Positions 28,501 through 38,791 of a stretch of 63,255 nucleotides of DNA are shown piece after piece. Source of the DNA: Chrysochromulina tobinii (Eukaryota; Haptophyta; Prymnesiales; Chrysochromulinaceae); NCBI GenBank assembly GCA_001275005.1, contig JWZX01003271.1:1-63255 (forward strand), in the 5' to 3' direction. The position numbers were made by a program, and so were the translations under genes. Below the pieces are notes generated by a model, which was given only the letters and a program-made list of their open reading frames with translations, did not search any database and had not been told where the DNA came from. The stretch's first letter is position 1. Every line of letters starts with the position of its first letter.

Positions 28501-30196
28501 AGCTTCCATTCCTTCTTGGCAGGCTCGTCACGCTTTCGTCGGCCGCCCGCACTGTACACGACCACTTGCGCGAGGTGCTCGGGCCTCACATACCTGTGTC
28601 GACGAGAGAGGCGATCAGTGAGGCACTCAGAGTCACAGAGGCGCGGCTCCTTAATTTGGTTCTTCTCGGAGGGGTCGATGAGAGTGGCCATCGGAAAGGG
28701 CATAGAATGGGCATCACTCAAAGGACATGATTCAGGGACAAAGGGCATCAAGTGCAGTTCTGCACAGGGAGGCAGTCGGCTTGGCAGTCTTTGGTCATCA
28801 GAGAGGGTGATGAATCCGATGATGAGAGGGCAATCCGCTAATGGTGCTAATGATGCTAATGATGATGAGAGGGTAATCCGATGATGAGAGGGCAATCCGC
28901 AGCGCACGCAGAGCCGCAGGACCTGTTCCACACGAGCGCCTGTGTTCTTCGAAGTAACCTTTCCTGCTTGGACGGGCACGCAACGTCGGCAGCCGCCGAG
29001 ACGAAGGCAGCGTGTGCGAGGGCGTACTGAGCGTCGTGTCGGGCGAAGAAGGCATGCGCCGCGTCCCGCTCCTCCTCTGTTCCAAAGCTGCGCAGCCTCA
29101 ATGCCTCAAGGCCGCTACCGTCAGGCTCCCGAGCGGAATCCTGCTGAGCTGGACGCCCATCATGACGCCCATCATGGCGCCCATCGTGAGGCTCGTCGTG
29201 CCTCCAAAGCGAGGGGATTGCGCGTGCGCCATCTCCGAGTCCAGACCCCATCGTGTTCACAGACCCCATCGCGTTCACAGGTCCGGTCGCAGGGCCGCGG
29301 GCGCCGTCCCGGGCGCCGAGGGTGGCACGCGTGCTTAGTAGTGGGCGCCCGTCGCCTTGCATCTGCCCCTGAAGTACCTCGAGTGCATGGCCGGTGTCGC
29401 TGTCCAGCATCGGCATGCGGCGAGAGGAGCTCGGTGGGCGAGCCGGCTGAGCAGTTGGAGCAGTCTGAGCATGCCGAGCAGCCAAGGCACTGAGCGCTTT
29501 GCTGCGAGTCTGACCGGGGATGGGAGATCGGAAGGCAGGCGGTGATCGGCTGACAGGGAAGGGGGCGGCCGCGGGTGCAGGGACTGTGTGCGGCCGCGGG
29601 TCCGGCCGCGGGAAGAGGCGGCCTCGATGCTGCTCCACCCTTGACTCCACCTTCGACTCCGGCTGCACAGTGGCGTGTAGTGCGGCTGAGGGCGGTAGAC
29701 CGAGGCCAGCCGCCGGCGGAGGTGAGAGTGACTTTGCCGAGATCGGTGGAGGCAAGGGCGGCGGTGGATCCCACAGGGGCGGGAACCATCCAGGTGGCGA
29801 GGTTGGCAAGAGGTCGAACGAGTCTTTCAAGCTCTTGAGGTACTTGGCGTCTGGACGCACGGCCAGGGCCTTGCGCACGCTCCACTGCCCCCGGCCGCTG
29901 GGCGAGACGACCTGCATTGCAAGCACCTCATCGAGCGATCGCTCGGGCATGCGCGGCATCCGGAGGTTGCGGCGCTCCGATTGCGGTTCCCTGGCCTCGG
30001 CTGCGTTGGGTCGCGCTTGTTCTGGCTCTTCATATCGGGACTCGAATGTTCGAAGCCCCACGTCTTCGGCAGCGTGGCGAGAGGACCTCGTGCCATGGCT
30101 TACCAACGAGGCTCTGGCCGTGTTGGGCGGCTCAGGCACTCTGAGCTCACCGAGACCGCTCGAGCCGCGCATTTCGCGCGCAGTATAGGGCGGCAT
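25540..30196 (-). CDS. Nine-exon conserved protein of unknown function, possibly cilium-associated
   Basis: Exons on the minus strand, 5' to 3': 28,923-30,196; 28,080-28,593; 27,757-27,855; 27,281-27,417; 26,870-27,089; 26,551-26,679; 26,153-26,293; 25,801-25,952; 25,540-25,678. All introns are GT-AG and every junction keeps frame (934 residues). The first exon is Pro/Arg/His-rich with short DGRH repeats. The later exons encode helical blocks: KAFALDWSRALRSHGL, EIGEVLWKHHATIYRTFDAY, FKRFVEDCELSDSKSKFCQK, LVRIAILKYVLSKQISEV, EWMQLMKDLDFIDQEFT, RMRVIDESAG and ENLSFEDFCEALVHVALMK, then SLPTDEEIAEAGALDAG. The last blocks resemble EF-hand-type proteins known from algal flagella, but I cannot name the family. 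Introns are rich in tandem repeats. The exon model is strong; the function is not assigned. Confidence 0.78.
26294..26550 (-). repeat. Intron made of two minisatellites
   Basis: Four to five copies of a roughly 30-base unit (CGTCGTGGTGGGCGGTCAGC plus TGGCGGTTAG) at about 26,297-26,420, then GGCTATCAGTGGCCATCA-type units at about 26,455-26,530. It separates exons 6 and 7 of the nine-exon gene. Confidence 0.8.
26680..26869 (-). repeat. Intron made of short CATCAGAGG repeats
   Basis: About ten degenerate 10-13 base units of the form GTCATCAGAGGC or AATCAGAGGT fill most of the intron between exons 5 and 6 (about 26,705-26,830). Confidence 0.8.
27418..27756 (-). repeat. Intron made of a 29-base minisatellite and two shorter repeats
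   Basis: Five near-perfect copies of a 29-base unit containing GGGTCCATCCGTGGCAATG at about 27,535-27,670, flanked by AAGGCCAATGT units (27,495-27,535) and by four 12-base GAGCGGCTGAGT units (about 27,683-27,730). It separates exons 3 and 4. Confidence 0.85.
27856..28079 (-). repeat. Intron with 34-base and 14-base repeats
   Basis: Contains two copies of a block with ATCATGATCGAGAGAGAGAC (about 27,861-27,920) and several AGTGCAATCGG / GTGGCAATCGG units (about 27,985-28,050). It separates exons 2 and 3. Confidence 0.75.
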
Positions 30197-30502
30197 AGCG
30201 ACAAAGTCGTCGAATGCTCACGCGATGCCCTTTTGATTGGCGCGAAGCTGTGTGTTCTACCCGTTCCGTTGCCCGAGCCCTGGCGACCCTGCCTGGAGCG
30301 CCACTTGAAACTGTCCAGGACTTCAACTGTGCTCGTGAAAGAGCGGACGGGATCGCCGAGCGCAGGCGGCAGGACGAACAGAAAATCGTCGCGTAACACT
30401 CGACCCATTTTTGGTGTTTTGACGCCGTGAAAGAAACAGTTTTTGTTCGGTTGGGGTTGCAAATGGATTCGGTTTCATGCATGCCAATAAACGAAAATGC
30501 CA
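30197..30502. other. Upstream region of the nine-exon gene
   Basis: 306 bases between the nine-exon gene start and the end of the NEK gene. No recognised motif or gene. Confidence 0.35.
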
Positions 30503-33359
30503 CTAGAACCCCGAGGTTGCGGAGAGTGAGGCAGCGACGGCGCGGAGCGTGCCTGAGAGCGCATGCACCTCATCTTGCACAACCGCCTGCTCGTCATTCT
30601 GGAGCTGCAGCTGACGGAGCTCTGCCTCGAGCGCGTCCAGATGCGAGTCGTGCTCGCCGCCGCCGCCACCGCCGCCGCCCGGCGCGCGCGTGCGAAGCGT
30701 GGCTTGAAGCGAGGTGCCGGCGCCGTCATGGGCAGCTTCAGCCTCGTCCTCAGCAGCCTCGAGATCGCTATCGTCGGTTTCGTCATGCCCGGCCTCGTCC
30801 TCGTCGTCCTCAAAGTCGTCCTCGTAATACTCCGCCGCCGCCTCCTCCTCCTCTTCTTCCTCCGCCGCCCCTCCGCTGTAGCGCCCAGCGGCGGCATCGG
30901 CCGCCCCGCCGTCGTCGTCATCGTCGGGGCCCGTCCGGCCGCGCCGGCGGGGTGAGGCGCCGGGGGAGGGCAGGTCGGCGGCGCTGAAGACGTTGCCCTG
31001 GGCGCCGAGGAACCCAGGCATCACCGCGAGCCGCAGCGTCGCCGGCACCACCAGCCGTCCCCCGAGACCATCCTCGCCTTCATCATCCTCGTCAGTGCCA
31101 CCCGCACCGCCGCCGCCGTACGCGCCGTCGCCGTAGGTACCTTCGCCCCTGGACGGAGCATACCTGTATCCACCGACGGTTGCGGACGTCGTGCGGAGCG
31201 TCGCGTGATAGCCGCCCTCGAGGTATCCGCCACCACAGGACGGAGCTCCAGTCACGGCCTCGAGGTCGTCGTACCGCGCCGCCGCTGCCGTCGCCGCTGC
31301 CAGCAGCTCCGCCCTCTCCGCCTGCGCCTCCGCCTCATCATTGTGTGCGTCGTATCCATCCGCCTCGGCCTCCTCCTCGGCCGCCGCCAGCGCGTCCGCC
31401 TCGGCTCGTAATGCAGCCTCCGCCTCGGCCGCGTACGCCGCCTCCTCCTCCTCGTCGTATTCTCGCGCGCCCTCCTCGCGCCACGAGCGAGGCAGCGCAC
31501 CGTCCGCCATGTCCGCCCCGTCCGCCATGTCGGCGGTGTCCTCGGCGCCATACGCCGCGCCTTCCCAGCGCGCCGGCGTCTGATAAGGCGGGGGCTCCGA
31601 CCACGGCACCGCGCACGCGACCGCGGCCGCGGCCGCGGCGGCGGCGGCGGCTGCGGCCTCGAGCGCGGCGGCCACATGTACATGCGCGGGCGCGTTGGCA
31701 CCACTGAGGCTTCGGCTGAGCGCATCCCCGTCGGCGCCGGCAGCATACCGGCCGGCAGCCGGCATGGCGGCCGCCTCGTCCTCAGCATATCCAGCTTCCG
31801 CGTAATGCTGCTCGTCGTACGGCGGGTGGTGATACGAGGCGCCCAAGTCGTCGTGGTAGGGCAGCGCGTCGTCGTGGTACGGCGGCGCGTCGTCGTGGTA
31901 CGGTGGCGCGTCGCCATACTTGGGCGGCGCGTGCGTGAGCCGTTGGGTCTCGACGAGCTGCTTGGCGGCATGCAGTTGAGAGAGCGCGATCTGCAGACGC
32001 TCCTGCTCGCACTCGATGGCCGCCAACACCTCCGCCTTCCGGCGCTCCTCCTCTGCCCTCGCCCCCGCCGCGTCCGTCGCCGCGTCCGTCGCCGCGTCCG
32101 TCGCCGCTGCGTCGGAGGTGAGGCCCGGCGCTGCTGCTGCTGCTGCCGCTGGGAGGGCGCTGCCGGCCGCCCTTGCGAATCGATGAGCTCTCAGCCCCCG
32201 CCTCGGCCGCGGCGGAAGAATGGGCATGCTGCGACGGTGGGCGCTCGAGCTGCGGCGAGCGCGATCGCGGCGGCTCGAAGAGAGGCGGCTGCTGGGTGGC
32301 GGGCTGGGCGGGCTGCTGTGTGGCGGGCTGGGCAGGCTGCTGGGTGGCGGGCGGCTGCTGGGTGGCGGGCCGGGCAGGTTGGGCGGGCGGAGGCCGAGAC
32401 GAAGGGCGTCCAACCTCTCGGGACGGCGGCGCGGCCGTTGCGGTCGGGCGCGGCTGCGCGTGCGCCGCCGGCTGCGTGGGCGTCGGCTGCGCGCTCGGCG
32501 TCGCATGAAGGGGAGCGGTCGGGTCGATCTCTTTGACAAAGGCGAGCATGCGACGCTGCACGAGAGGTGTGCCGAGCAGCGACGGGAGTGACGCCCGCTG
32601 GTGCGGCGGCTTGCGGATCATGGTGCGGAAGATGGCATCGAGGCTGCGCACATCGCCGCCCACGGACGCCGGCCGCCGCGCGCCTATCGGCTCCGGCTCC
32701 GTGCGCAAGATGCGGTCGGCGAGCTGTGGGAAGTTTTTGGCGTCGAAGGGGTGTTCGAGCGTGGCGATCTCGTACACGATGATACCGAGGGCCCACACGT
32801 CGGCGGGCGGGCCGTACGGCTGCGACTGGAGCAGCTCGGGGGACAGGTAGTACGGCGTCCCCACGAACGTCTTCGCCAGCTCCGCTGTTGCCGAGAGCAC
32901 TCGCGCCACTCCGAGGTCGCCGAGCTTGACGATGTTCGCGCGCGTCAGGAAGACGTTGGCGGTCTTGAGGTCGCGGTGGAGGACGCGCTGGCTGTGCAGG
33001 TACTGCAGCGCGAGCGCCATCTGCACAAACCAGTCGAGCAGCTGCGCCTCGGGCACGTGCCGACCCTCCTTCTTGCACGTCGCCAGACGCTGCTCGAGGT
33101 CACCGCCATCGCAGTACTGCATGAAGATGAAGAGCTTGGAGCGCGTGCTGATCATATCGACGTAGGCGACCACGTTTGGGTGGTCGAGCCGCTTGAGCAG
33201 GTTGGCCTCCTGCAGCGCCGATCGACGCTCCTTTTCGTTGAGTGCGTTGAGCTGCAGCCGCTTCATCACGCACTGCTTGCCGGAGGCTTTCTGCCGGCAG
33301 AGGTAGACGGAGCCGTAGGTGCCCTGCCCGAGCTTCCGGATGGTCTCGTACTTTTCCAT
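30503..33359 (-). CDS. NEK-family serine/threonine protein kinase (frame break in the middle)
   Basis: ATG at 33,359. The kinase domain is at the N-terminus (residues about 4-265): GQGTYGSVYL glycine loop, VMKRL lysine, HRDLKTANVFL catalytic loop, DLG in place of DFG, and the NEK signature GTPYYLSPELL. After the kinase comes a Gln/Pro/Ala-rich linker (PATQQPAQ repeats). Near 32,080-32,230 the frame shifts by one. The continuation in the other frame is clearly coding: a coiled coil (AEEERRKAEVLAAIECEQERL), long acidic Ala/Glu/Tyr-rich low-complexity DNA, and a C-terminal coiled coil ending at 30,503 (LDALEAELRQLQLQNDEQAV). NEK kinases govern centrosome and cilium functions, and kinase plus coiled coil is the usual layout. 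No convincing GT-AG intron was found at the break, so an indel, possibly in a G run, is favoured. Confidence 0.8.
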
Positions 33360-33577
33360 CGCGCACCTGGGTGCGAAGGTGGCGGCGGCGGCGGCGGCGG
33401 CGGGCGGCGCGGCGTCAGAGTCCGGTGCGTTGGTCGCGACCCGAATCGATTTTCACATGTTTTCACAGCTCAGTCAGTTTCGTCGCGGTCCACCCGCGCT
33501 CACCAGACCACCGTCTCAAAGGGCGGCTCCGCACCCCTCGGTCACCACAAGCTCAGGACCCCCGGCGTTCACAAACG

Positions 33578-34600
33578 TCATCCATACTCCATCCGCACCG
33601 TGCGCTCCGTCGTGCCGAGCCCGGCCTGGCCTACGCGCTCGGCAGTGCTCCTCGAGCTCGCGTTCCCCTCGGCCGCGCGCTGCGTTTTGGCCTTGGCCGC
33701 CGCCCTCGTGGCCGCCGCCTTGGCCGCCGTCTTGGTCGCCGCCTCGGCCTCGTTGAGGCCCATGACGCCGAACGCGTACGCGGGGATCGCGTCATCGAGC
33801 ACGCGGGCCGCACCGCTGCGCCGTGCGTCTACGGGGTGGCCGCCCCCGCCCGAGCGCGGGCGGTACCCTTCGACCATCTGCTCCCACGGTTGCGAGGTCG
33901 CAAACGGTGCGGGCGGCGGCACACTCCGTCGCTCGAAGACGGTCCCGAGGGTCGCGGCGCTCGGGAAGGCGCGCACCTTGGTTGGGCTGGCGGAGGTGGC
34001 GGCGGACCAGGCGGCGGCGGACGCGGCCGAGCCGGCGGCGGCGGCGGATGAGGGATCGGCGGCTGGGGGTGGTGGCGGCGGCGGCGGCGGTGATGGACCT
34101 CCTCCAGCTGGCGGGAGCCGCACCGGACCTGCCGCGTCCTGCCTAGTGGCGGCGGCGGCGGCCTCACGCTCGGCACCCGCGGCAGTGGCGGGCGCGAGGG
34201 CTGCGGCCACGCCCTCGCGCAGGAAAAGCGACGTTGTCGAGAGCGACGTGGCGTATGCATGTGAGCGCCGTGCGCACTCGCGGCCGCAGAACGAGTGGAG
34301 CGACGAGATGTCGTAAACCCTGCGATCGTCGATCGAAACGTGAAACTTGGGGCCCTGGCCCTTCAGCGGTGCCGCGTTCGTGCACGGCGGGTAGCCGCAC
34401 AGCCCATCGATTGCGCGCTCGGCCACAATGTCCTCATAGTGCGAGGGCTGCAGCACCCGCGCAGCGGCCTCGAGCTGCTCCGCCGTGACGCCCGGCTCGA
34501 GCAGCTCCCACTGCATGTTGTATGCGGCCTTCTCGCAGTTGACCTTGGCGCGAATGGACGCCTCGAGCGCTGCGCGCTCGGTGCTCGGGACTGGAGGCAT
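33578..34600 (-). CDS. RPAP2: RPAP2/Rtr1-type RNA polymerase II CTD phosphatase
   Basis: 340 residues, ATG at 34,600. The N-terminal half has the RPAP2/Rtr1 zinc-binding signature: HYEDIVAERAIDGLCGYPPC (first Cys pair), then the ISSLHSFCGRECARRSHAY segment with the remaining Cys and His ligands. These proteins dephosphorylate Ser5 of the Pol II CTD and help import or assemble Pol II. The rest is Ala/Pro-rich with a VEGYRPRSGG motif near the C-terminus. About 25-45 bases upstream of the ATG is an ATTGGCTGTGAATCACAC element (34,626-34,645) related to the motif upstream of the pseudokinase and TBC genes. Confidence 0.82.
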   Translation of the reverse strand: MPPVPSTERAALEASIRAKVNCEKAAYNMQWELLEPGVTAEQLEAAARVLQPSHYEDIVAERAIDGLCGYPPCTNAAPLKGQGPKFHVSIDDRRVYDISSLHSFCGRECARRSHAYATSLSTTSLFLREGVAAALAPATAAGAEREAAAAATRQDAAGPVRLPPAGGGPSPPPPPPPPPAADPSSAAAAGSAASAAAWSAATSASPTKVRAFPSAATLGTVFERRSVPPPAPFATSQPWEQMVEGYRPRSGGGGHPVDARRSGAARVLDDAIPAYAFGVMGLNEAEAATKTAAKAAATRAAAKAKTQRAAEGNASSRSTAERVGQAGLGTTERTVRMEYG

Positions 34601-35000
34601 CGCTCTGGTCGCTGCTGCTGTGAAACCATTGGCTGTGAATCACACTACCAACTCTTCAAGCTCACCGTAGACACACACGTCCTGGGGAATCTCGTCCTGG
34701 ATCTCCCCCCCGCTCGCACCAACCACTGCCGGCTGCGTTTGCGCCGCAGGCTGCCGTGAGTGAGTGCCGGAGGTATCGTATTGACACAGACACACCGTGG
34801 AACAATACGGGGTTCGGGTCGAGATATCCCTTGAGGCACGTAGGGTATCCCATAGCAGCACACACGCAGCCTCTAGCTCGTGGCCATGTTTTGAATCCAC
34901 ACTCACTCACTCACAGGTACTCACTCACTCTCCTCACTCGCTCACTTACTCACAGGCTGCCGCCCGCCGCCCGCCCGCCGGCTGCGTGTGCGCCGCAGGC
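34601..35000 (-). other. Repeat-flanked region downstream of the ankyrin gene
   Basis: Contains two 24-base direct repeats differing at one base (around 34,729-34,753 and 34,978-35,002; core GCTGCGT.TGCGCCGCAGGCT), with CACTCA microrepeats between them. On the minus strand GTGAGTAAGTG follows one copy like a splice donor, and a short open stretch ending at 34,640 (GGEIQDEIPQDVCVYGELEE) follows the other. It may be an extra 3' exon of the ankyrin gene or a remnant; not resolved. Confidence 0.3.
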
Positions 35001-38000
35001 TCAAAGCTCTTCTTTGGCCTCAATCGGCTTGGCTTTGGCACCACCTTTGGTGGGAACGCATTCGGCGTTGATGGCCTTGTGCACAGCAACCTTGACCACG
35101 GAGCAGCGTGGTGCACACGGCAGCGAGGCCCACGCGATGTCCGAAAAGAGTTCGTCCATTGTCAGACCGCACAGAATGCTCACGTCTGCAAGCCGGTCCA
35201 CTCCAAGGGATTGCAGCAAGGGAAGATGCTGGGTCTCGCTCAACTCATGGGCTCTCAACCATCGTCTCAACGGATCTGCTGCCTCGAGAATGCGAATCGC
35301 ATCTGCATGGCCCATCCTTGCAGCGAAGTGCAGCGGCGTCGCCTTCTCGTCGGCCTGAGCTTCGACCGACGCGCCCGCCGCCACGAGCGCCTTGATCGCA
35401 TCTGCGTGCCCTTTTCCCGCAGCGACGTGCAGCGGCGTCCTCTTCGCGTCGTCCTGAGCTTCGACCGACGCGCCCGCCGCCACGAGCGCCTTGATCGCAT
35501 CTGCGTGGCCTCGTAACGCAGCCAAGTGCAGCGGCGTCCTCTTCCCGTCGGTCCGAGTTTCGACCGACGCGCCCGCCGCCACGAGCGCCTTGATCGCATC
35601 TGCGTGGCCTCGTAACGCAGCCAAGTGCAGCGGCGTCCTCTTTGTGTCGTCCTGAGCTTCGACCGACGCGCCCGCGGCCACGAGCGCCTTGATGGCATCT
35701 GCGTGGCCTTCTATCGCGGCGATGTGCAGCGGCGTCATCTTCTCGTCGTCCTGAGCTTCGACCGACATGCCCGTCGCCGCTAGCGCCTTGATCGCATCTA
35801 CGTGGCCTTTTCCCGCGGCAGAGTGCAGCGGCGTCCTCTTGTTGTCGTCCCGAGCTTCGACCGACGCGCCCGCCGCCACGAGCGCCTTGATCGCATCTGC
35901 GTGGCCTTCTATCGCGGCGATGTGAAGCGGCGTCCTCTTCTCGTCGTCCTGAGCTTCGACCCACGCGCCCTTCACCACAAGCACCTTGATAGCATCTGCG
36001 TGGCCTTGGGCCGCAGCCGAGTGCAGCGGCATCCATTTCGTGTGGTCCTGAGCTACGACCGACGCGCCCGCCGCCACGAGCGCCTTGATCGCATCTGCGT
36101 GGCCATTTCCCGCAGCCCAGTGCAGCGGCGTCATCTTCCCGTCAGTCCGAGCTTTGACTGACGCGCCCGCCGCCACGAGCACCTTGATCGCATCTGCGTG
36201 GCCATTTCCCGCAGCCCAGTGCATTGGCGTCGCCTTCTCGTCGTCCTGGGCTTCGACCGATGCGCCCGCCGCCACGAGCGCCTTGATTGCATCTCCTTGG
36301 CCATATATCGCAGCGAAGTGCAGCGGCGTCGCCTTCTCGTCGGCCTGAGCTTCGACCGACGCGCCCGCCGCCACGAGCACGTTGATCGCATCTGCGTGGC
36401 CATTTCCCGCAGCCGAGTGTAGCGGCGTCCTCTTCTCGTCGGCCAGAGCTTCGACTGACGCGCCCGCGGCCACGAGCGCCTTGATCGCATCTGCGTGGCC
36501 ATTCCCCGCCGCCGAGTGTAGCGGCGTCCTCTTCACGTCGTCCTGAGCTTCGACCGACGCGCCCGCCGCCACGAGCGCCTTGATAGCATCTGCGTGGCCA
36601 TTTTCCCGCAGCCGAGTGTAGCGGCGTCCTCTTCTCGTCGTCCAGAGCTTCGACTGACGCGCCCGCCGCCACGAGCTCCTTGATAGCATCTGCATGGCCA
36701 TTTCCCGCCGCCGAGTGCAGCGGCGTCGCCTTCTCGTCAGCCAGAGCTTCGATCGACGCGCCCGCCGCCACGAGCGCCTTGATCGAATCTGCGTGGCCTT
36801 GATTCGCAGCCCAGTGCAGCGGCGTCATCTTCGTGTCGGTGTGAGCTTCGACTGACGCGCCCGCCGCCACCAGCGCCTTGATCGCATCTGCGTGGCCTTC
36901 TGCCGCAGCGACGTGCAGCGGCGTCCTCTTCACGTCGTCCTGAGCTTCGACCGACGCGCCCGCCGCAACGAGCGCCTTGATAGCATCTTCGTGCCCTTGG
37001 GCCGCAGCCCAATGCAGCGGCGTCATTTTCTCGTTGGCCGGAGCTTCGACTGGCGCGCCCGCGGCCACGAGCGCCATGATAGCATCTTCGCGGCCTTCTA
37101 CCGCAGCAATGTGCAACGACGTCAATTTCTCGATGGCCGGAGCTTCAACTGACGCTCCCGCCTCCACAAGGGCCTTGATCGCCTTTGCGTGACCATTTCC
37201 CGCAGCCCAGTGCATTGGCGTCGCCTTCTCGTCGTCCTGGGCTTCGACCGATGCGCCCGCTGCCACGAGCGCCTTGATAGCATCTGAATGGCCTTCTGCC
37301 GCTGCAATGTGCAGCGGCGTCCTCTTCTCGTTGGCCTGAGCTTCGACCGATGCGCCCGCTGCCACTAGCGCCTTGATAGCATCTGCATGGCCTTCTGCCG
37401 CTGCAATGTGCAGCGGCGTCCTCTTCTCGTCGTCCTGAGCTTCGACCGACGCGCCCGCCGTCACGAGCGTCTTGATAGCATCTGCGTGGCCATTTCCCGC
37501 CGCCGAGTGCAGTGGCGTCCTCTTCTCGTCGTCCTGAGCTTCGACTGACGCGCCCGCCGCCACGAGCTCCTTGATCGCATCTGCATGGCCATTTCCCGCC
37601 GCCGAGTGCAGTGGCGTCCTCTTCACGTCGTCCTGAGCTTCGGCTGACGCGCCCGCAGCCACTAGCGCCTTGATAGCATCTGCATGGCCATTTCCCGAAG
37701 CCGAGAGTAGCGGCGTCCTCTTCACGTCGTCCTGAGCTTCGACTGACGCGCCCGCGGCCACGAGCGCCTTGATCGCATCTGCGCGGCCTTGTGCCGCAGC
37801 ACCGTGCAGCGGCGTCCTCTTCTTGTCGTCCTGGGCTTCGACCAACGCGCCCGCCGCCACTAGCGCTTTGATAGCATCTGCGTGGCCTTGTGCCCCAGCA
37901 ATGTGCAGCGGAGTCCTCTTCTTGTCGTCCTGGGCTTCGACTGACGCGCCCGCCGCCACGAGCGCCTTGATAGCATCTGCGTGGCCATTTCCCGCAGCCC

Positions 38001-38370
38001 AGTGCAGCGGCGTCATCTTCTCGTTGTCCTGGGTTTCAACCGCCGCGCCAGCCGCAGCGAGCGCCTTGATCGCATCTGCGTGGCCATCTGCCGCAGCGAT
38101 GTGCAGCGGCGTCGCCTTCAGCGGCGTCCTCTTCACGTCGGTCCGAGCTTCGACCGACGCGCCCGCCGCAACGAGCGCCTTGATCGCATCTGCGTGGCCT
38201 TGTGCCGCAGCGATGTGCAGCGGCGTCCTCTTCTCGTCGTCCTGGGCTTCGACCGACGCGCCTGCCGCCACGAGCTCATCGATTTTCGTGACATCATTAG
38301 CACGCGCAGCTCGATGCATGTCAGTGGAGGCCTGCGAGAATGCAAGTACAAGTACAAATGCCGCCATCAT
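35001..38370 (-). CDS. Large ankyrin-repeat protein with signal peptide and SAM-like C-terminus (single-base frame break)
   Basis: ATG at 38,370 gives MMAAFVLVLAFSQAS, a likely signal peptide, then about 31 ankyrin repeats of 33 residues. The consensus is TPLHSAAGNGHADAIKALV followed by AAGASVEAQDDEKR. The 99-base units are strikingly uniform. At 36,601-36,604 the plus strand reads GCCATTTTCCCGC where sister repeats read GCCATTTCCCGC, and the extra T shifts frame between repeats 17 and 18. Both sides are otherwise open and coding. After the last repeat comes a SAM-like domain (WLRAHELSETQHLPLLQSLG...LTMDELFSDI) and a Lys-rich tail. One repeat near 38,110 has a small TPLKA insertion. The break is either an assembly indel or a recent disabling mutation. 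Binding partners are unknown. Confidence 0.8.
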
Positions 38371-38791
38371 CACTATGGAGTCGAACTCGACAAATCCACA
38401 CGGGGCTGCTGTGTGAACCAGTGAACGTACCGGTAACACGACAGACCACAGACGCGACAACCTGTGTGAATGTTAACACGCGTCGGGATCCTCTTAACAT
38501 TCAGGGCGGGTCTGGTTCCCAATAAGTTCCCCATCGGCTCGCGGGGGTCCTAATAGTTAAAAAGAGACGCTCGGGGTCAAACTTACCTATAACCCTAACC
38601 TCCCCGCTAACATCAAACATGTATCAGTTTCTTTCCGTTAAACATCCCTTACTCGCCTGTAGCATGTGCGACTTTTTCGACGGGAACGAAAGAGCCCGTC
38701 CGCGGTCTTTTCTCTTTATACATTTACTACCCCGGGACCACTTGCCTCCCTAAGATGACCATTGAAGATGACCAAATAAATGCGCGCCAGG
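38371..38791. other. Intergenic region
   Basis: Between the ankyrin gene start and the mTERF gene end. An A/T-richer stretch with one TAACCCTAACC near 38,588 was seen, but no gene. Confidence 0.35.

Noticed and set aside
38371-38460. Upstream in-frame extension of the ankyrin gene
   Set aside because: It begins with TTG and has no ATG; the ATG at 38,370 directly precedes a good signal peptide.
38580-38605. Telomere-like TAACCCTAACC
   Set aside because: Fewer than two repeat units; no array.
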